Below, one piece after another: positions 26,171-34,222 of a stretch of 64,000 nucleotides of DNA. Source of the stretch: Paractinoplanes brasiliensis. Lineage in GTDB: Bacteria; Actinomycetota; Actinomycetes; Mycobacteriales; Micromonosporaceae. A program made the position numbers and the translations under genes. Location: NCBI RefSeq assembly GCF_004362215.1, contig NZ_SNWR01000002.1, positions 1,426,001 to 1,490,000 on the forward strand. Reading direction: 5' to 3'. Position 1 is the stretch's first letter, and every line of letters begins with the position of its first letter. A model generated the notes under the pieces. The model did not search any database. It worked only from the letters and a program-made list of their open reading frames with translations, and was not told the origin of the DNA.

Positions 26171-27085
26171 TCAGGCGTTGAGCAGGTCTCTGATGCGGTC
26201 GATCGAGCGGCGGAAATACCGGTGCTCGACCGGCCGCGTCAGGAAATCGGCGAGCGCGAACAGGTCGGCGGCCCGGCTGACCGCGCGCCAGTTGGCCGGA
26301 AGGTGGCCGCCCGCCTCACGGAACCCGCTCAGGAACCCGTCGAGGAACTTCGGTGGCCGCGGGTCGCGCGTCATGTTGCCGATGTCGATCAGGGGCGTGC
26401 TCGCCAACGCGTACTCCCAATCGAGCACCGCCGTGACCCGCCACCGCCCGTCCCCGGACCTGGCCGCGAGCAGGTTCTTGGGGTTGAAGTCCGAGTGGAC
26501 CAGCTGCCGGGAGCCCTTGACCGTGTCGAGCTCGGTGGCGGCCGCCGCGGCATGACGGCGAAGGGCCCGCTGCTCGTCGCCGGTGAGGTGCCCGGCGGCA
26601 TTGCCCTCGCGCAGACACCGGTCGACGAACTCGTCGAGCCCAGCGGTCGGTTCGGCGCCGTCGGGTTCGAGGCGATCGTCGAGGAAGCCCGGCGCCGCGA
26701 ACTCGACCGTTCCGATGCGGGCCAGGGTCGCTCCGACGTCGTGTCCGAGCCCGGCGTCGTCACCGTCGGCAAGGATCTCGTTGACCGGCCGCCCCTCGAC
26801 GAACACCGACAGCAGGACCGGTTCCCCCGCCCGTTCGCCCGTGGGGTCGGAAGCCACCACGCCCGGCGCCGGCACGATGCCGTCGAGCCGTCCGGCCAGG
26901 GCGGCCTCGAGCGCGCACCTGTTGTGGCGCAGATAGCGCCGGAGCACGTACCGCCCGCCGTCATCGGTGGTGAGCGCCGTGTTCTCGTTGCTGTAGCCAC
27001 CGGTCAGCGTCCGCGCGCCGACGATCCTGCGCCCCGGCAACGCAACCTGCTCGACCCACTCCGCGATCGATCGCTCCACTGTCAC
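26171..27085 (-). CDS. Aminoglycoside-phosphotransferase-like kinase
   Basis: A 304-residue protein of the APH/choline kinase fold. The N-lobe has GGYSNENTALTTDDGGRYVLRRY (nucleotide loop and lysine-replacing arginine). The catalytic loop is VHSDFNPKNLL (near residue 195, HxDxxxxN) and the metal-binding motif is VLDWEYALASTPLIDIGNM. Such enzymes phosphorylate antibiotics, sugars, choline or acyl-CoA-linked substrates; nothing here separates these. The listed start is GTG 27085, which would overlap an upstream open frame as GTGA; GTG 27079 has better spacing from GAGGGGG and may be the true start. Convergent with the GNAT-like gene. Confidence 0.88.
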   Translation of the reverse strand: MTVERSIAEWVEQVALPGRRIVGARTLTGGYSNENTALTTDDGGRYVLRRYLRHNRCALEAALAGRLDGIVPAPGVVASDPTGERAGEPVLLSVFVEGRPVNEILADGDDAGLGHDVGATLARIGTVEFAAPGFLDDRLEPDGAEPTAGLDEFVDRCLREGNAAGHLTGDEQRALRRHAAAAATELDTVKGSRQLVHSDFNPKNLLAARSGDGRWRVTAVLDWEYALASTPLIDIGNMTRDPRPPKFLDGFLSGFREAGGHLPANWRAVSRAADLFALADFLTRPVEHRYFRRSIDRIRDLLNA

Positions 27086-27594
27086 ACCCCCTCAATCCTG
27101 GCCGGCGCCGCGCACGCGACCAGCCACCATTGGCGTTGCCCCAGCAGTCGTCGCGCTTCGTCGCGGCCCACCCAGTCCCCCCGATCGGGCAACGGCTCAA
27201 CCCCCGGATCCCGAGGCGCCCCTACCACTGTTGACCCACCTCCGCCCCCACCCCCCGCCCTGGGGGTGTGCCCGACCCTACGCGCCGGCACCGACAAGAT
27301 CGGGCCGTTGTCCACAGCCCACCCCTCGACCGCGCGCCGCCCGTCGAAGTTGTCCACAGCGGCCACCCGCCCCTTGACCGCTGCCGGCGTGTGCGCTACG
27401 GCCGCCAAGCCTCCCGCCGACGTGCCCCCACCGCGGCGGAACCCACCGCCAACGTGCCCGCCACACCCGCCGAACCCACCGCCAACGTGCCGCCACACCC
27501 GCCGAACCCACCGCCAACGTGCCGCCACAGCCGCGGCGACGATCAGCCGCCGTTCAGTCAAGTGAAGAACTCCCCACGTGGAAGCCCCCAGCAC
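27082..27594 (-). CDS. Doubtful repeat-rich open frame upstream of the kinase
   Basis: A 170-residue frame whose stop overlaps the kinase GTG (GTGA), the coupling seen in many real pairs of this window. Its C-terminal 50 residues (GRDEARRLLGQRQWWLVAC and neighbours) look protein-like, and an FDGRRAVEGWAVDNG block is plausible. The N-terminal half only translates a DNA minisatellite (Gly/Arg/Trp/Val-rich) and includes two DnaA-box-like sequences. I recognise no family. Either the real gene is shorter, starting within the frame, or the open frame is a by-product of GC bias. Otherwise the 529 bp between 27086 and 27614 contain only repeats and the promoter of the acyltransferase. Confidence 0.3.
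   Translation of the reverse strand: MLGASTWGVLHLTERRLIVAAAVAARWRWVRRVWRHVGGGFGGCGGHVGGGFRRGGGTSAGGLAAVAHTPAAVKGRVAAVDNFDGRRAVEGWAVDNGPILSVPARRVGHTPRAGGGGGGGSTVVGAPRDPGVEPLPDRGDWVGRDEARRLLGQRQWWLVACAAPARIEGV
27308..27358 (+). promoter_or_regulatory. Two perfect DnaA boxes in tandem
   Basis: TTGTCCACA occurs at 27308-27316 and again at 27350-27358 in the same orientation, 42 bp (four helical turns) apart. This exact 9-mer is the actinobacterial DnaA-box consensus. There is no dnaA, dnaN or AT-rich unwinding region, so this is not oriC; a DnaA-titrating or DnaA-regulated site is possible. Confidence 0.45.
27437..27530 (+). repeat. Minisatellite of about three 32-33 bp units
   Basis: Units of the type GAACCCACCGCCAACGTGCC followed by CGCCACACCCGCC repeat three times with few changes. 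They lie within the doubtful open frame at 27082-27594. Confidence 0.7.
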
Positions 27595-27614
27595 CGCCGT
27601 CTACGATGGCGGCC

Positions 27615-28328
27615 ATGCTCAGGGTGTTTTCGGTGGCGTACTGGGCGTTCATCGGCATCACCTGCGTCGTCTTCTTCGCCGGCGCGGTTGTTGTCTGGCT
27701 CGTGACGTTGCCGTTCGACCGGCGGCGCACGGTCCTGCATCTGTATTCGTCGGCCTGGGCTTCCTTCTACGTCTACGTGAACCCGCTCTGGCGTCTCGAA
27801 GTCACCGGCCGGAACCGCATTCCCTGGCGCGGCCCCGCCGTTCTGGTCGCCAATCACGCCTCGCTCATCGACATCCTGGTGTTGTTCGCGCTTTTCCGGC
27901 CGTTCAAATGGGTGTCCAAGCAGGAGATCTTCCGCGTCCCGCTGATCGGGTGGAACATGCGGCTCAACGACTATGTGCCGCTGGTGCGTGGCCGCGCCGA
28001 GTCGGTGCGCCGCATGATGGCGCATTGCGATCGGCTCCTCGAAGCCGGTTCGCCCGTCATGCTGTTCCCGGAGGGCCGGCGCACCTCCGACGGTGAGCTT
28101 CAGCCCTTCAAGGACGGCGCTTTCGAGCTTGCCGTACGCCACCAGGTGCCGGTCATTCCGATCGCGGTTCACGGCACCCGGCGCGCCCTCCCCCGCCACG
28201 GCCTGGTCCTGCGTGACCGCGTCGACGTGCACGTGGAGGTGCTTCCGCCGATCGAGCCGCACGACGACGCGGCGACGGTGAAGGAGCTGGCCCGCACCTC
28301 GATCGCGGGCGCGCTCGCAGCCCCGTGA
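27615..28328 (+). CDS. 1-acyl-sn-glycerol-3-phosphate acyltransferase (PlsC-like)
   Basis: A 237-residue membrane-bound acyltransferase that makes phosphatidic acid from lysophosphatidic acid and an acyl donor. One N-terminal membrane helix is seen (VAYWAFIGITCVVFFAGAVV). The HX4D motif is NHASLID (near residue 80), the substrate-binding motif is FPEGRRT (near 151), and VPVIPIAVHG is the fourth block. ATG 27615 is chosen because TACGAT (27603-27608 region) ends about 7 nt upstream and no Shine-Dalgarno exists, which suggests a leaderless mRNA; ATG 27606 is an alternative. The stop overlaps the GT4 gene start (GTGA), so the two probably act together in making a glycolipid. Confidence 0.92.
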   Translation: MLRVFSVAYWAFIGITCVVFFAGAVVVWLVTLPFDRRRTVLHLYSSAWASFYVYVNPLWRLEVTGRNRIPWRGPAVLVANHASLIDILVLFALFRPFKWVSKQEIFRVPLIGWNMRLNDYVPLVRGRAESVRRMMAHCDRLLEAGSPVMLFPEGRRTSDGELQPFKDGAFELAVRHQVPVIPIAVHGTRRALPRHGLVLRDRVDVHVEVLPPIEPHDDAATVKELARTSIAGALAAP

Positions 28329-29452
28329 GGGTCGCCCATTTCTGCGACAGTCATTCCGGCCGCCCGGACGGGGTGTCACGATCGGCGGCCCGCACCGTGG
28401 AACTGTTGCGGGAGGCCGGTTGTGAGGTCGATTTCCACGATCCGTCCACTGTTGCGTCGCTTCCGGTTCCCGGCCGGCAGTGGCGTGTGGGTTCGCCGTG
28501 GTTCCGGTGCCGCCCGGCCGACGTGGTCCACGCGCACACGACCGGCCCGATCGGCATGGCCGGTTTCCGGATGGCGGCGACATGGCGGGCGCCCCTGGTC
28601 GTCACCTGGCACACCGACTTGGTGGCGTACGCGGACATCTACCCGGAGATTCCGATCGGCGCCGCGTGGTGCGCGCTGCGTCTGCGGCTGGGCTGGTCGC
28701 CGCGCGACTTCCTGCAATTGGCCCGGCCGGGACCCGTACGCCGCAAACGGCTGATCAATCTGGGACAGGGCATGTTCGCTCACATGTCGGCGGTGATCGC
28801 GCCTTCGGAGAAGACGGCGGCGGCCTTTCACGAGTTCACCTCGAACGGGCGCCTTCCTCACGTCGCTGTGCTGCCGACCCCCGTCGTGCGAAACCCTCGA
28901 GGCAATCCCGTACGCAATGGTGGTGTTGTCCTGTCGGTGGGGCGCGCGACCGCCGAGAAGAACCCGGAACTGCTGCTGCGCGCGTTCGCCTTGGTGGTGC
29001 GGGACAGACCGTACGCCCGTCTGGTCCTTCTCGGAGTGCGCCTGGGCCGCGCGAAACTGACCCGCCGGATCAACTCGCTGGGTTTGCCGGCTCACGTGCG
29101 GGTGTTGCCGCCCGTCCCGCCCGAGCAGGTCACCGGCCACTACGACCGCGCGACCGTGCTCGCTTTCGCGTCGACAACCGACACCCAGAGCCTGGTGCTG
29201 GCGGAGGCGGAGGCGGCCGGCCTTCCCGCCGTGGTGGCGGACCCCGCCCTGGCGTCCCGGCCGGGTGGCGGCCCCCCGCGGTTCACCTGCGAGCCGACCC
29301 CGGAAGCGTTCGCCGCCGCCCTGTGCCGCATGCTCGACGACGACGCCCTGCGCACACAGGTTGCCGTCGACGGCCTGACCGCCACCGAGGCCTACACGCC
29401 CGCGCTCTACCTCGGCCGTCTGCTGAAGTTGTATGAAGCGGTCGGGAAGTGA
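28325..29452 (+). CDS. GT4-family glycosyltransferase
   Basis: A 375-residue GT-B glycosyltransferase of the GT4 type using a nucleotide sugar. The N-terminal acceptor domain begins VAHFCDSHSGRPDGVSRSA and includes PADVVHAHTTGPIGMAGF and VVTWHTDL. The C-terminal donor domain has VVLSVGRATAEKNPELLLRA and, in place of EX7E, LAEAEAAGLPAVVAD. It starts with GTG overlapping the stop of the acyltransferase gene. The pairing of PlsC and GT4 recalls operons for mannosylated or glycosylated lipids (PimB-type enzymes), so a membrane-surface acceptor is likely. The sugar cannot be read from the sequence. Confidence 0.9.
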   Translation: MRVAHFCDSHSGRPDGVSRSAARTVELLREAGCEVDFHDPSTVASLPVPGRQWRVGSPWFRCRPADVVHAHTTGPIGMAGFRMAATWRAPLVVTWHTDLVAYADIYPEIPIGAAWCALRLRLGWSPRDFLQLARPGPVRRKRLINLGQGMFAHMSAVIAPSEKTAAAFHEFTSNGRLPHVAVLPTPVVRNPRGNPVRNGGVVLSVGRATAEKNPELLLRAFALVVRDRPYARLVLLGVRLGRAKLTRRINSLGLPAHVRVLPPVPPEQVTGHYDRATVLAFASTTDTQSLVLAEAEAAGLPAVVADPALASRPGGGPPRFTCEPTPEAFAAALCRMLDDDALRTQVAVDGLTATEAYTPALYLGRLLKLYEAVGK

Positions 29453-29477
29453 CCTGAGTGGCTGGTTGGCTCGGCTC

Positions 29478-29957
29478 ATGAGCATGCTGCACACGCCCCC
29501 GCAGGGCGCCGTCCTGAATCCGTTCGTGATGGTCGAGGACGCGGCCGGTCTGATCACGTTCGTGTCCGAGGTTTTCGGCGTCCAGGAGAAGCCGGAGGCG
29601 CACACCGAGATGCCCGACGGCAAACTGATCCACTCCGAGGTCCGCCTCGGCACTGTGGACCTGATGATTGCCGACCGGATGGACGGCTGGCCGATGCGCC
29701 CCGGTTTCCTGCAGGTGTGGGTCGAGGACGTCGCGATCGTGCAGAAACGCGCAGCTGAGCGCGGCGCGACGACAGTCACCGAGCCGACCGCGTTCTACGG
29801 CGAGACCACGCTCGGCCGCGTTCTCGACCCCTGGCAGAACCTGTGGTGGCTCTACGCGCCGGCGCCCGGCCAACCGGACCCGGTGCCGGACTGGGAGAAC
29901 GGGGACACGATCTTCACGACGCTGGACCTGGCCCTGCGGAGGTTGGGCGGGATCTGA
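29478..29957 (+). CDS. VOC-superfamily protein (glyoxalase/PhnB-like)
   Basis: A 159-residue vicinal-oxygen-chelate fold protein with paired beta-alpha-beta-beta-beta modules. VLNPFVMVEDAAGLITFVSEVFGV begins the first module and AAERGATTVTEPTAFYGETTLGRVLDPWQNLWWL is the usual C-terminal module with metal ligands. Members are glyoxalases, dioxygenases, resistance proteins or isomerases; this one is closest in look to uncharacterised PhnB-like proteins. I start at ATG 29478; an earlier in-frame ATG at 29433 would overlap the GT4 gene by 20 bp. It overlaps the convergent MocR gene tail by 44 bp. Confidence 0.85.
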   Translation: MSMLHTPPQGAVLNPFVMVEDAAGLITFVSEVFGVQEKPEAHTEMPDGKLIHSEVRLGTVDLMIADRMDGWPMRPGFLQVWVEDVAIVQKRAAERGATTVTEPTAFYGETTLGRVLDPWQNLWWLYAPAPGQPDPVPDWENGDTIFTTLDLALRRLGGI

Positions 29958-31341
29958 GCCGGTCGGCCGCGCGTTTCAGCCGGGTGACGGCCTCGTCCAT
30001 CAGTTCGGGCGGGGCCGCCGCGTAGGTGAGGCGCAGGAACGGCGCCGGGGCCTCGGCCGCGAACCACGGACGCCCGGGAAACACGACCACGCCCTCGGCT
30101 GCTGCCTCGGCGGCCAGGGCCACGTCGTCGATTCCTGGGGCGAGCCGCATCCACAGGTGCAGTCCCCCGTACGGGACAGCCTCGGGCACGTGCAGCGGGA
30201 AGTGCCGCCGCAACGCGGTCAGGAGAGCGTCACGCCGGGCGCGCAGCTCCTTGCCGAGCGCGCGACGATGACGGTCCCAGGCCGGCGAAGTCACAACGTC
30301 GAGCGCGGCCTGCTGCAGCGGACCGGCGACGAACAGGTCGTCGAGCAGCCGGGCCGCGCGCAGCCGGGCGCCGGCCTGCCCCCGAGCGCCGATCGCCGCG
30401 ATGCGCAGCCCCGGCGCGGCCGACTTGGTCAGCGACCGCAGATAGATCACGTGGCCGTCGGCGTCGTCGGCCGCGAGCGGTGGCGGCGCCGAGCCCTCCA
30501 CGGTCAGATCGCGGGCATAGTCGTCCTCGATCAGAAAAGACCCTGCTTCCCGTACGGCGTCGAACACCTCGGCCCGGCGGGATGCGCTGAGCGTCGCGCC
30601 GCTCGGATTGGCGTACAGGGGCTGGCAGTAGAAGAGCCGGGCGCCCGTACGCGCGTACGCCCTCCGCAACTGGCCGGGGAGCACGCCGTCGGCGTCGGCC
30701 GGCACCGGGATCACCGTGAGCCCCGCCGCCCGTGCCGCCGCCAGCGCTCCGAGGTAGGTCGGCGACTCCACCAGCAGCGTGTCACCCGGGCCGGCGAGCG
30801 CCCGCAGCGTCGACGAGATCGCCGCCTGACCGCCGGGGCTGATCACCATGTCGTCGGCGCGCAATCCGGCGCCGCGGGCGAACCACGCGCGCAGGTCGGC
30901 ACGTCCCTCGGCCGGCCCACGCTGCCAGGCGGCGGGTTGGCGGGCGGCCCGGGCCAGCGCGGCGCCCAGCGCGGCCGCCGGCTGCAGGTCGGGGTCGAGG
31001 TAGCCGCCGGACAACGGGATGGCCCCCGCGGGCGGGGTCGCCAGCAACGCCTGAAGTTCCGCCTCGCCCGGCCGCCGCGCGCCGAGGGCCACGGTCTGCC
31101 AGGAAAGGTCCGGCCGGGGCTCGATGCGGTCACGCCGGGCCACGTACGTCCCTTGGCCCGGCCGGGCTTCCACCAGGCCCTCGCGGACCAGCGCCCGGAT
31201 TGCCGTGGCCACCGTCACCGGCGACGCCTGGTGCCGTGCCGTCAGCTCCCGCACCGAGGGCAGCCGGGTGCCCGGCGACGCGGAGGAGGCCCGGTCGCGG
31301 AGATCTTGGATAACGCGTCCGGCTGCGTTACCGTCATTCAT
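29914..31341 (-). CDS. MocR-type regulator (GntR HTH fused to aminotransferase)
   Basis: A 475-residue MocR/PdxR-family regulator. Residues 5-70 are a GntR winged HTH (GTRLPSVRELTARHQASPVT, VEARPGQGTYVA). The rest is a fold-type I aminotransferase domain with SPTYLGALAAARAAG, YANPSGATLS, EDDYARDL and PLP lysine in YLRSLTKSAAPGLRIAA. MocR proteins use PLP-bound effectors to control neighbouring genes. ATG 31341 (minus) overlaps the ATG of the divergent EamA transporter gene inside one CATG, so it probably controls that transporter and itself. A plausible -10 (TACTCT) ends 8 nt upstream. Confidence 0.92.
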   Translation of the reverse strand: MNDGNAAGRVIQDLRDRASSASPGTRLPSVRELTARHQASPVTVATAIRALVREGLVEARPGQGTYVARRDRIEPRPDLSWQTVALGARRPGEAELQALLATPPAGAIPLSGGYLDPDLQPAAALGAALARAARQPAAWQRGPAEGRADLRAWFARGAGLRADDMVISPGGQAAISSTLRALAGPGDTLLVESPTYLGALAAARAAGLTVIPVPADADGVLPGQLRRAYARTGARLFYCQPLYANPSGATLSASRRAEVFDAVREAGSFLIEDDYARDLTVEGSAPPPLAADDADGHVIYLRSLTKSAAPGLRIAAIGARGQAGARLRAARLLDDLFVAGPLQQAALDVVTSPAWDRHRRALGKELRARRDALLTALRRHFPLHVPEAVPYGGLHLWMRLAPGIDDVALAAEAAAEGVVVFPGRPWFAAEAPAPFLRLTYAAAPPELMDEAVTRLKRAADRLRSRPTSAGPGPAS

Positions 31342-32329
31342 GAGAAGCAAGAGTAGCGCTATCGCCGACCGGACGATAACGGCGAGGGCGGCCGGGTTGT
31401 CGTTGGGAACGCTCGGAGTGCTGGCGTTCAGCCTGTCCCTGCCGGCCACCCGCGTGGCGGTCCACGACCTCGACCCCTGGTTCGTGGCGTTCGGCCGCGC
31501 CGTCGGCGCCGCCCTGCTTGCCGCGGCCTACCTGAGGCTCACCCGGGCACCCCGGCCGACCGCCGTCCAGTGGCGCCGGCTCTCGGTCGTCGCCCTCGGC
31601 GTGGTCGCCGGGTTCCCGCTGTTCACCTCGCTGGCGCTGACCACACAGACCTCGGCCCACGGCGCGGTTGTCGTCACCGTGCTGCCCGCGGTCACCGCCG
31701 TGTTCGCCGTGCTGCGGGCCGGGGAACGCCCGCGCCCACTGTTCTGGCCGGCGGCTCTCGCGGGCCTGTCCGCGGTGCTGACGTTCCTGATCACCACGGG
31801 CGCGGCCGGCGGGTCCCTCGCCCCGTCCGACCTGTTCCTGCTGGCCGCCGTGGTGCTGTGCGGCCTCGGGTACGCCGAGGGCGGCGCCCTGGCCCGCGAG
31901 CTCGGCGGCGCCCGCACGATCTGCTGGGCGCTGCTGCTGAGCCTGCCCGTGACGGCGCCGATCACGCTGCTCTCGGCGGCCGCCGGACCCCCGCGCGGCA
32001 CAGCCTCCGCCTGGTCGGCGTTCGCCTACCTCACCGTGGTCTCGATGTTCCTCGGCTTCTTCGCCTGGTACGCGGGCCTGGCCCGGGGCGGGATCGCCCG
32101 GGTGGGCCAGATCCAGCTGGCCCAGCCCGTGCTCACCCTGCTCTGGTCGGCCCTGCTGCTGGGCGAGACCGTCACCCGGGCCACCCTGGCGGCCGCCGCG
32201 GTTGTGCTCGCCGGCGTGGTCCTGACCCAGCGAACCGGCTCCGGGCCGCCCGCATCGACCCGGCGGACCGCCTCCCGGCAACCGGACTCAAGCCGCCGAA
32301 CCGTCCCTCACCGGCAAGCCCGCCCCTGA
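31340..32329 (+). CDS. EamA-family (DMT) exporter
   Basis: A 329-residue membrane protein with ten predicted helices in two EamA repeats (LGTLGVLAFSLSLPATRVAV to AVFAVLRAGERP, and SDLFLLAAVVLCGLGYAEGG to VLAGVVLTQRTGSG). EamA exporters move amino acids or other small metabolites across the inner membrane. It begins at ATG 31340. TTGGAT and TACCGT, 17 bp apart, place the transcript start close to that ATG, so the mRNA is probably leaderless. Divergent from and probably regulated by the MocR gene, with start codons overlapping. The C-terminal 35 residues are Arg/Pro/Ser-rich and soluble. Confidence 0.9.
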   Translation: MRSKSSAIADRTITARAAGLSLGTLGVLAFSLSLPATRVAVHDLDPWFVAFGRAVGAALLAAAYLRLTRAPRPTAVQWRRLSVVALGVVAGFPLFTSLALTTQTSAHGAVVVTVLPAVTAVFAVLRAGERPRPLFWPAALAGLSAVLTFLITTGAAGGSLAPSDLFLLAAVVLCGLGYAEGGALARELGGARTICWALLLSLPVTAPITLLSAAAGPPRGTASAWSAFAYLTVVSMFLGFFAWYAGLARGGIARVGQIQLAQPVLTLLWSALLLGETVTRATLAAAAVVLAGVVLTQRTGSGPPASTRRTASRQPDSSRRTVPHRQARP

Positions 32330-32371
32330 TCTGCGTCGAGCAAGCCCGTTCGTGCAAGCGCCCCGCCCGCG

Positions 32372-33169
32372 TCAGGCCTGTGCCCGCTCGGCGTCGAGCG
32401 CGGCCACCTCCCGTACGGCGTCGGCCACGGCCCGGTGATCCTTGCGCAGGATCGCGCCGTGGTTGCTGGGCACCTTCGCGCTGATCCGGACGTGGTCGGT
32501 CAGCACCGACTCCAGGCCCTCCCGGATCCGCTCCTGCTCGCCGCCCTTGCTGCCGAACGACGCCCCCGACGCCACCACGTACCGGACCGGAACCGTCAGC
32601 GACCGCAGCACCGGGCCCAGCGAGGCCGAGCGGGACAGCCGGCCGAGCTCGATGTTGCTCTCGGCCTGCTGCTCGGCGGTCATCCTGGGCATCAGACCCG
32701 CCGGACGCAGCACCGGCGCCACCACCCGCAGCCGGCGGAACAGCTTACGGATTCGAAGTTCCACGGCCGTGTCCAGCCAGTCGTACGGGAAAGCGCCGTC
32801 GACCAGGACCGCCCCCACCGTACGGCCGGGGTTGCGCGCCGCCCAGTGGGCCGCGATGACGGCGCCGTAGGACCAGCCGACCAGCAGCGCCCGCTCGACG
32901 CCCCGTGCCGCCCGCACCGCGTCCACATCGCGTACGGCCGCCTCGAACGAGTAGTCCGCCGAGCGGTGGGATTTGCGGCCGCGGGCCCGCTCGTCGTAGG
33001 TGATGTGCCGCCACGACGGGCCGAGATCGCCGATGACGCGCCGCCAGTAACCCTGGGTCGCGAACTGCCCGTTGAGATAGAGCACCGGGAGCCCGTCGCC
33101 ACCGGTGTCGCTGACCGCGAGGGCCGTGTCGTCCACCGGCACCATGCCGGTCCAAGCGTTGACGGTCAT
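32372..33169 (-). CDS. Alpha/beta hydrolase
   Basis: A 265-residue alpha/beta-fold hydrolase. It has the oxyanion region LYLNGQFATQGYWRRV, the nucleophile elbow GWSYGA (about residues 96-101) and a late histidine in PSNHGAILRKDH. HITYDERARGRKSHRS replaces the usual GRG strand-loop. A helical cap of about 60 residues lies between. No export signal. ATG 33169 has a strong GGAGGCAC site. It diverges from an HTH regulator across about 200 bp with two clear inverted repeats, so the regulator likely controls it. The substrate is unknown (ester or lactone most likely). Confidence 0.88.
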   Translation of the reverse strand: MTVNAWTGMVPVDDTALAVSDTGGDGLPVLYLNGQFATQGYWRRVIGDLGPSWRHITYDERARGRKSHRSADYSFEAAVRDVDAVRAARGVERALLVGWSYGAVIAAHWAARNPGRTVGAVLVDGAFPYDWLDTAVELRIRKLFRRLRVVAPVLRPAGLMPRMTAEQQAESNIELGRLSRSASLGPVLRSLTVPVRYVVASGASFGSKGGEQERIREGLESVLTDHVRISAKVPSNHGAILRKDHRAVADAVREVAALDAERAQA

Positions 33170-33212
33170 GTCAGTGCCTCCCCAGAATGTTTCTGTTGAT
33201 GGAAAGGCTACG

Positions 33213-33237
33213 TTGCTTTCCTGCTAGCGAAAAGCAA
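33213..33237. promoter_or_regulatory. Inverted repeat, candidate operator of the hydrolase gene
   Basis: TTGCTTT (33213-33219) and AAAGCAA (33231-33237) with an 11-bp spacer, 44 bp upstream of the hydrolase start. The position suits an operator near the hydrolase promoter. Confidence 0.55.
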
Positions 33238-33297
33238 AGATCCAACGTTATCGCATCTCGTAGGCGGTAAATCGTTGCAAGCGCGCTGAAGGTCAAC

Positions 33298-33312
33298 GCA
33301 ACGGTCCGTTGC
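33298..33312. promoter_or_regulatory. 15-bp palindrome upstream of the HTH regulator
   Basis: GCAACGG-T-CCGTTGC is a perfect 7-bp-arm palindrome, 55 bp before the GTG of the regulator. It is a likely autoregulatory operator in the shared divergent promoter region. Confidence 0.6.
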
Positions 33313-33367
33313 AATGGCCGACTGTGAACGCTAGCGTGAGGGCCGCCACGAGAGAGGAGGCCACCCG

Positions 33368-34117
33368 GTGCCGGGAGGCAGGCTTACCCAGCAGGACCGC
33401 CACCAGATCGCGCGCGGACTGGCCGGCGACCTGCCGTACGCGGAGATCGCCCGGCGTCTCGGCCGTCCGACGTCGACGGTCACGCGCGAGGTGATGCGCA
33501 ACGGCGGGCCCAACGGCTATCGCGCCGAGCTCGCCCACCACGCGACCGAACGCCGCGCCCGCCGCCATCGCCCGGCAGGCCCCGAGCCACGCCGGTCCGG
33601 CAGCCGAGCGCAAGACGCCCCCGGGACCCAGGACGCGCGCCCGGCCGAAGCGCTGGCCGGCTACGAAGAGACGCTGACCGGCGTGCTGATGCTCTCGGGG
33701 CTGTCCCGGATGACCGCCGGCGTGCTGGCCTGCCTGTTCACCACCGACGAGGGCAGCCTCGGCGCGGCCGACCTGGCCCGGCGGCTGCGGGTCAGCCCGG
33801 CCTCGATCTCCAAGGCGATCGCGTTCCTCGAGGGCCAGAGCCTCGTGCGGCGCGAACGCACCGAGCGCCGGCGCGATCGGTACGTCGTCGACGACGAGCT
33901 GTTCTATCAGGCCGCGATCGCCAGCGCTCGCGCCAACGACCAGCTCATCGCCACCGCACGTGAGGGCGTCGCCGTGCTCGGCCCCGGCACCCCGGCGGCC
34001 GAGCGGCTCGAGCGAATCGCCCGGTTCCTGGATTTCGTCAGCAAGAACATCGTGCGCGCCGCCGAGCAGGGCCGGTCCGTCCTGCACACGCAGGCGTCAG
34101 ACCGGCTTCCGCGATGA
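33368..34117 (+). CDS. Two-HTH transcriptional regulator (HTH_38 plus MarR/GbsR-like)
   Basis: A 249-residue regulator with an unusual double DNA-binding layout. Residues 5-45 form an IS30-type HTH (LTQQDRHQIARGLAGDLPYA, EIARRLGRPTSTVTREVMRN). After an Arg/Pro-rich linker a second winged HTH of MarR/GbsR type appears (LGAADLARRLRVSPASISKA, IAFLEGQSLVRRERTERR, about residues 135-185). The C-terminal helices resemble a GbsR dimerisation region. The start GTG 33368 is preceded by GAGAGGAGG. It diverges from the hydrolase gene with palindromes between, so it likely regulates both. Confidence 0.85.
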   Translation: MPGGRLTQQDRHQIARGLAGDLPYAEIARRLGRPTSTVTREVMRNGGPNGYRAELAHHATERRARRHRPAGPEPRRSGSRAQDAPGTQDARPAEALAGYEETLTGVLMLSGLSRMTAGVLACLFTTDEGSLGAADLARRLRVSPASISKAIAFLEGQSLVRRERTERRRDRYVVDDELFYQAAIASARANDQLIATAREGVAVLGPGTPAAERLERIARFLDFVSKNIVRAAEQGRSVLHTQASDRLPR

Positions 34118-34222
34118 GGGCACCAACGTGCGGACGCCCGGCCGCAGGGTTCAGGCTGGGCCGCTGTGAGCTGTCGAGGATCCCCGGGCGGCGGACGGGC
34201 CGCCGGACGGCCGGTGGAACGG

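Noticed and set aside
27308..27358. Replication origin
   Set aside because: Two DnaA boxes without dnaA, dnaN, many more boxes or an AT-rich unwinding region do not make an oriC.
33368..33500. IS30 transposase fragment
   Set aside because: The HTH is of the IS30 type but is followed by a MarR/GbsR-like domain in one intact frame and no transposase catalytic region or terminal repeats are present.
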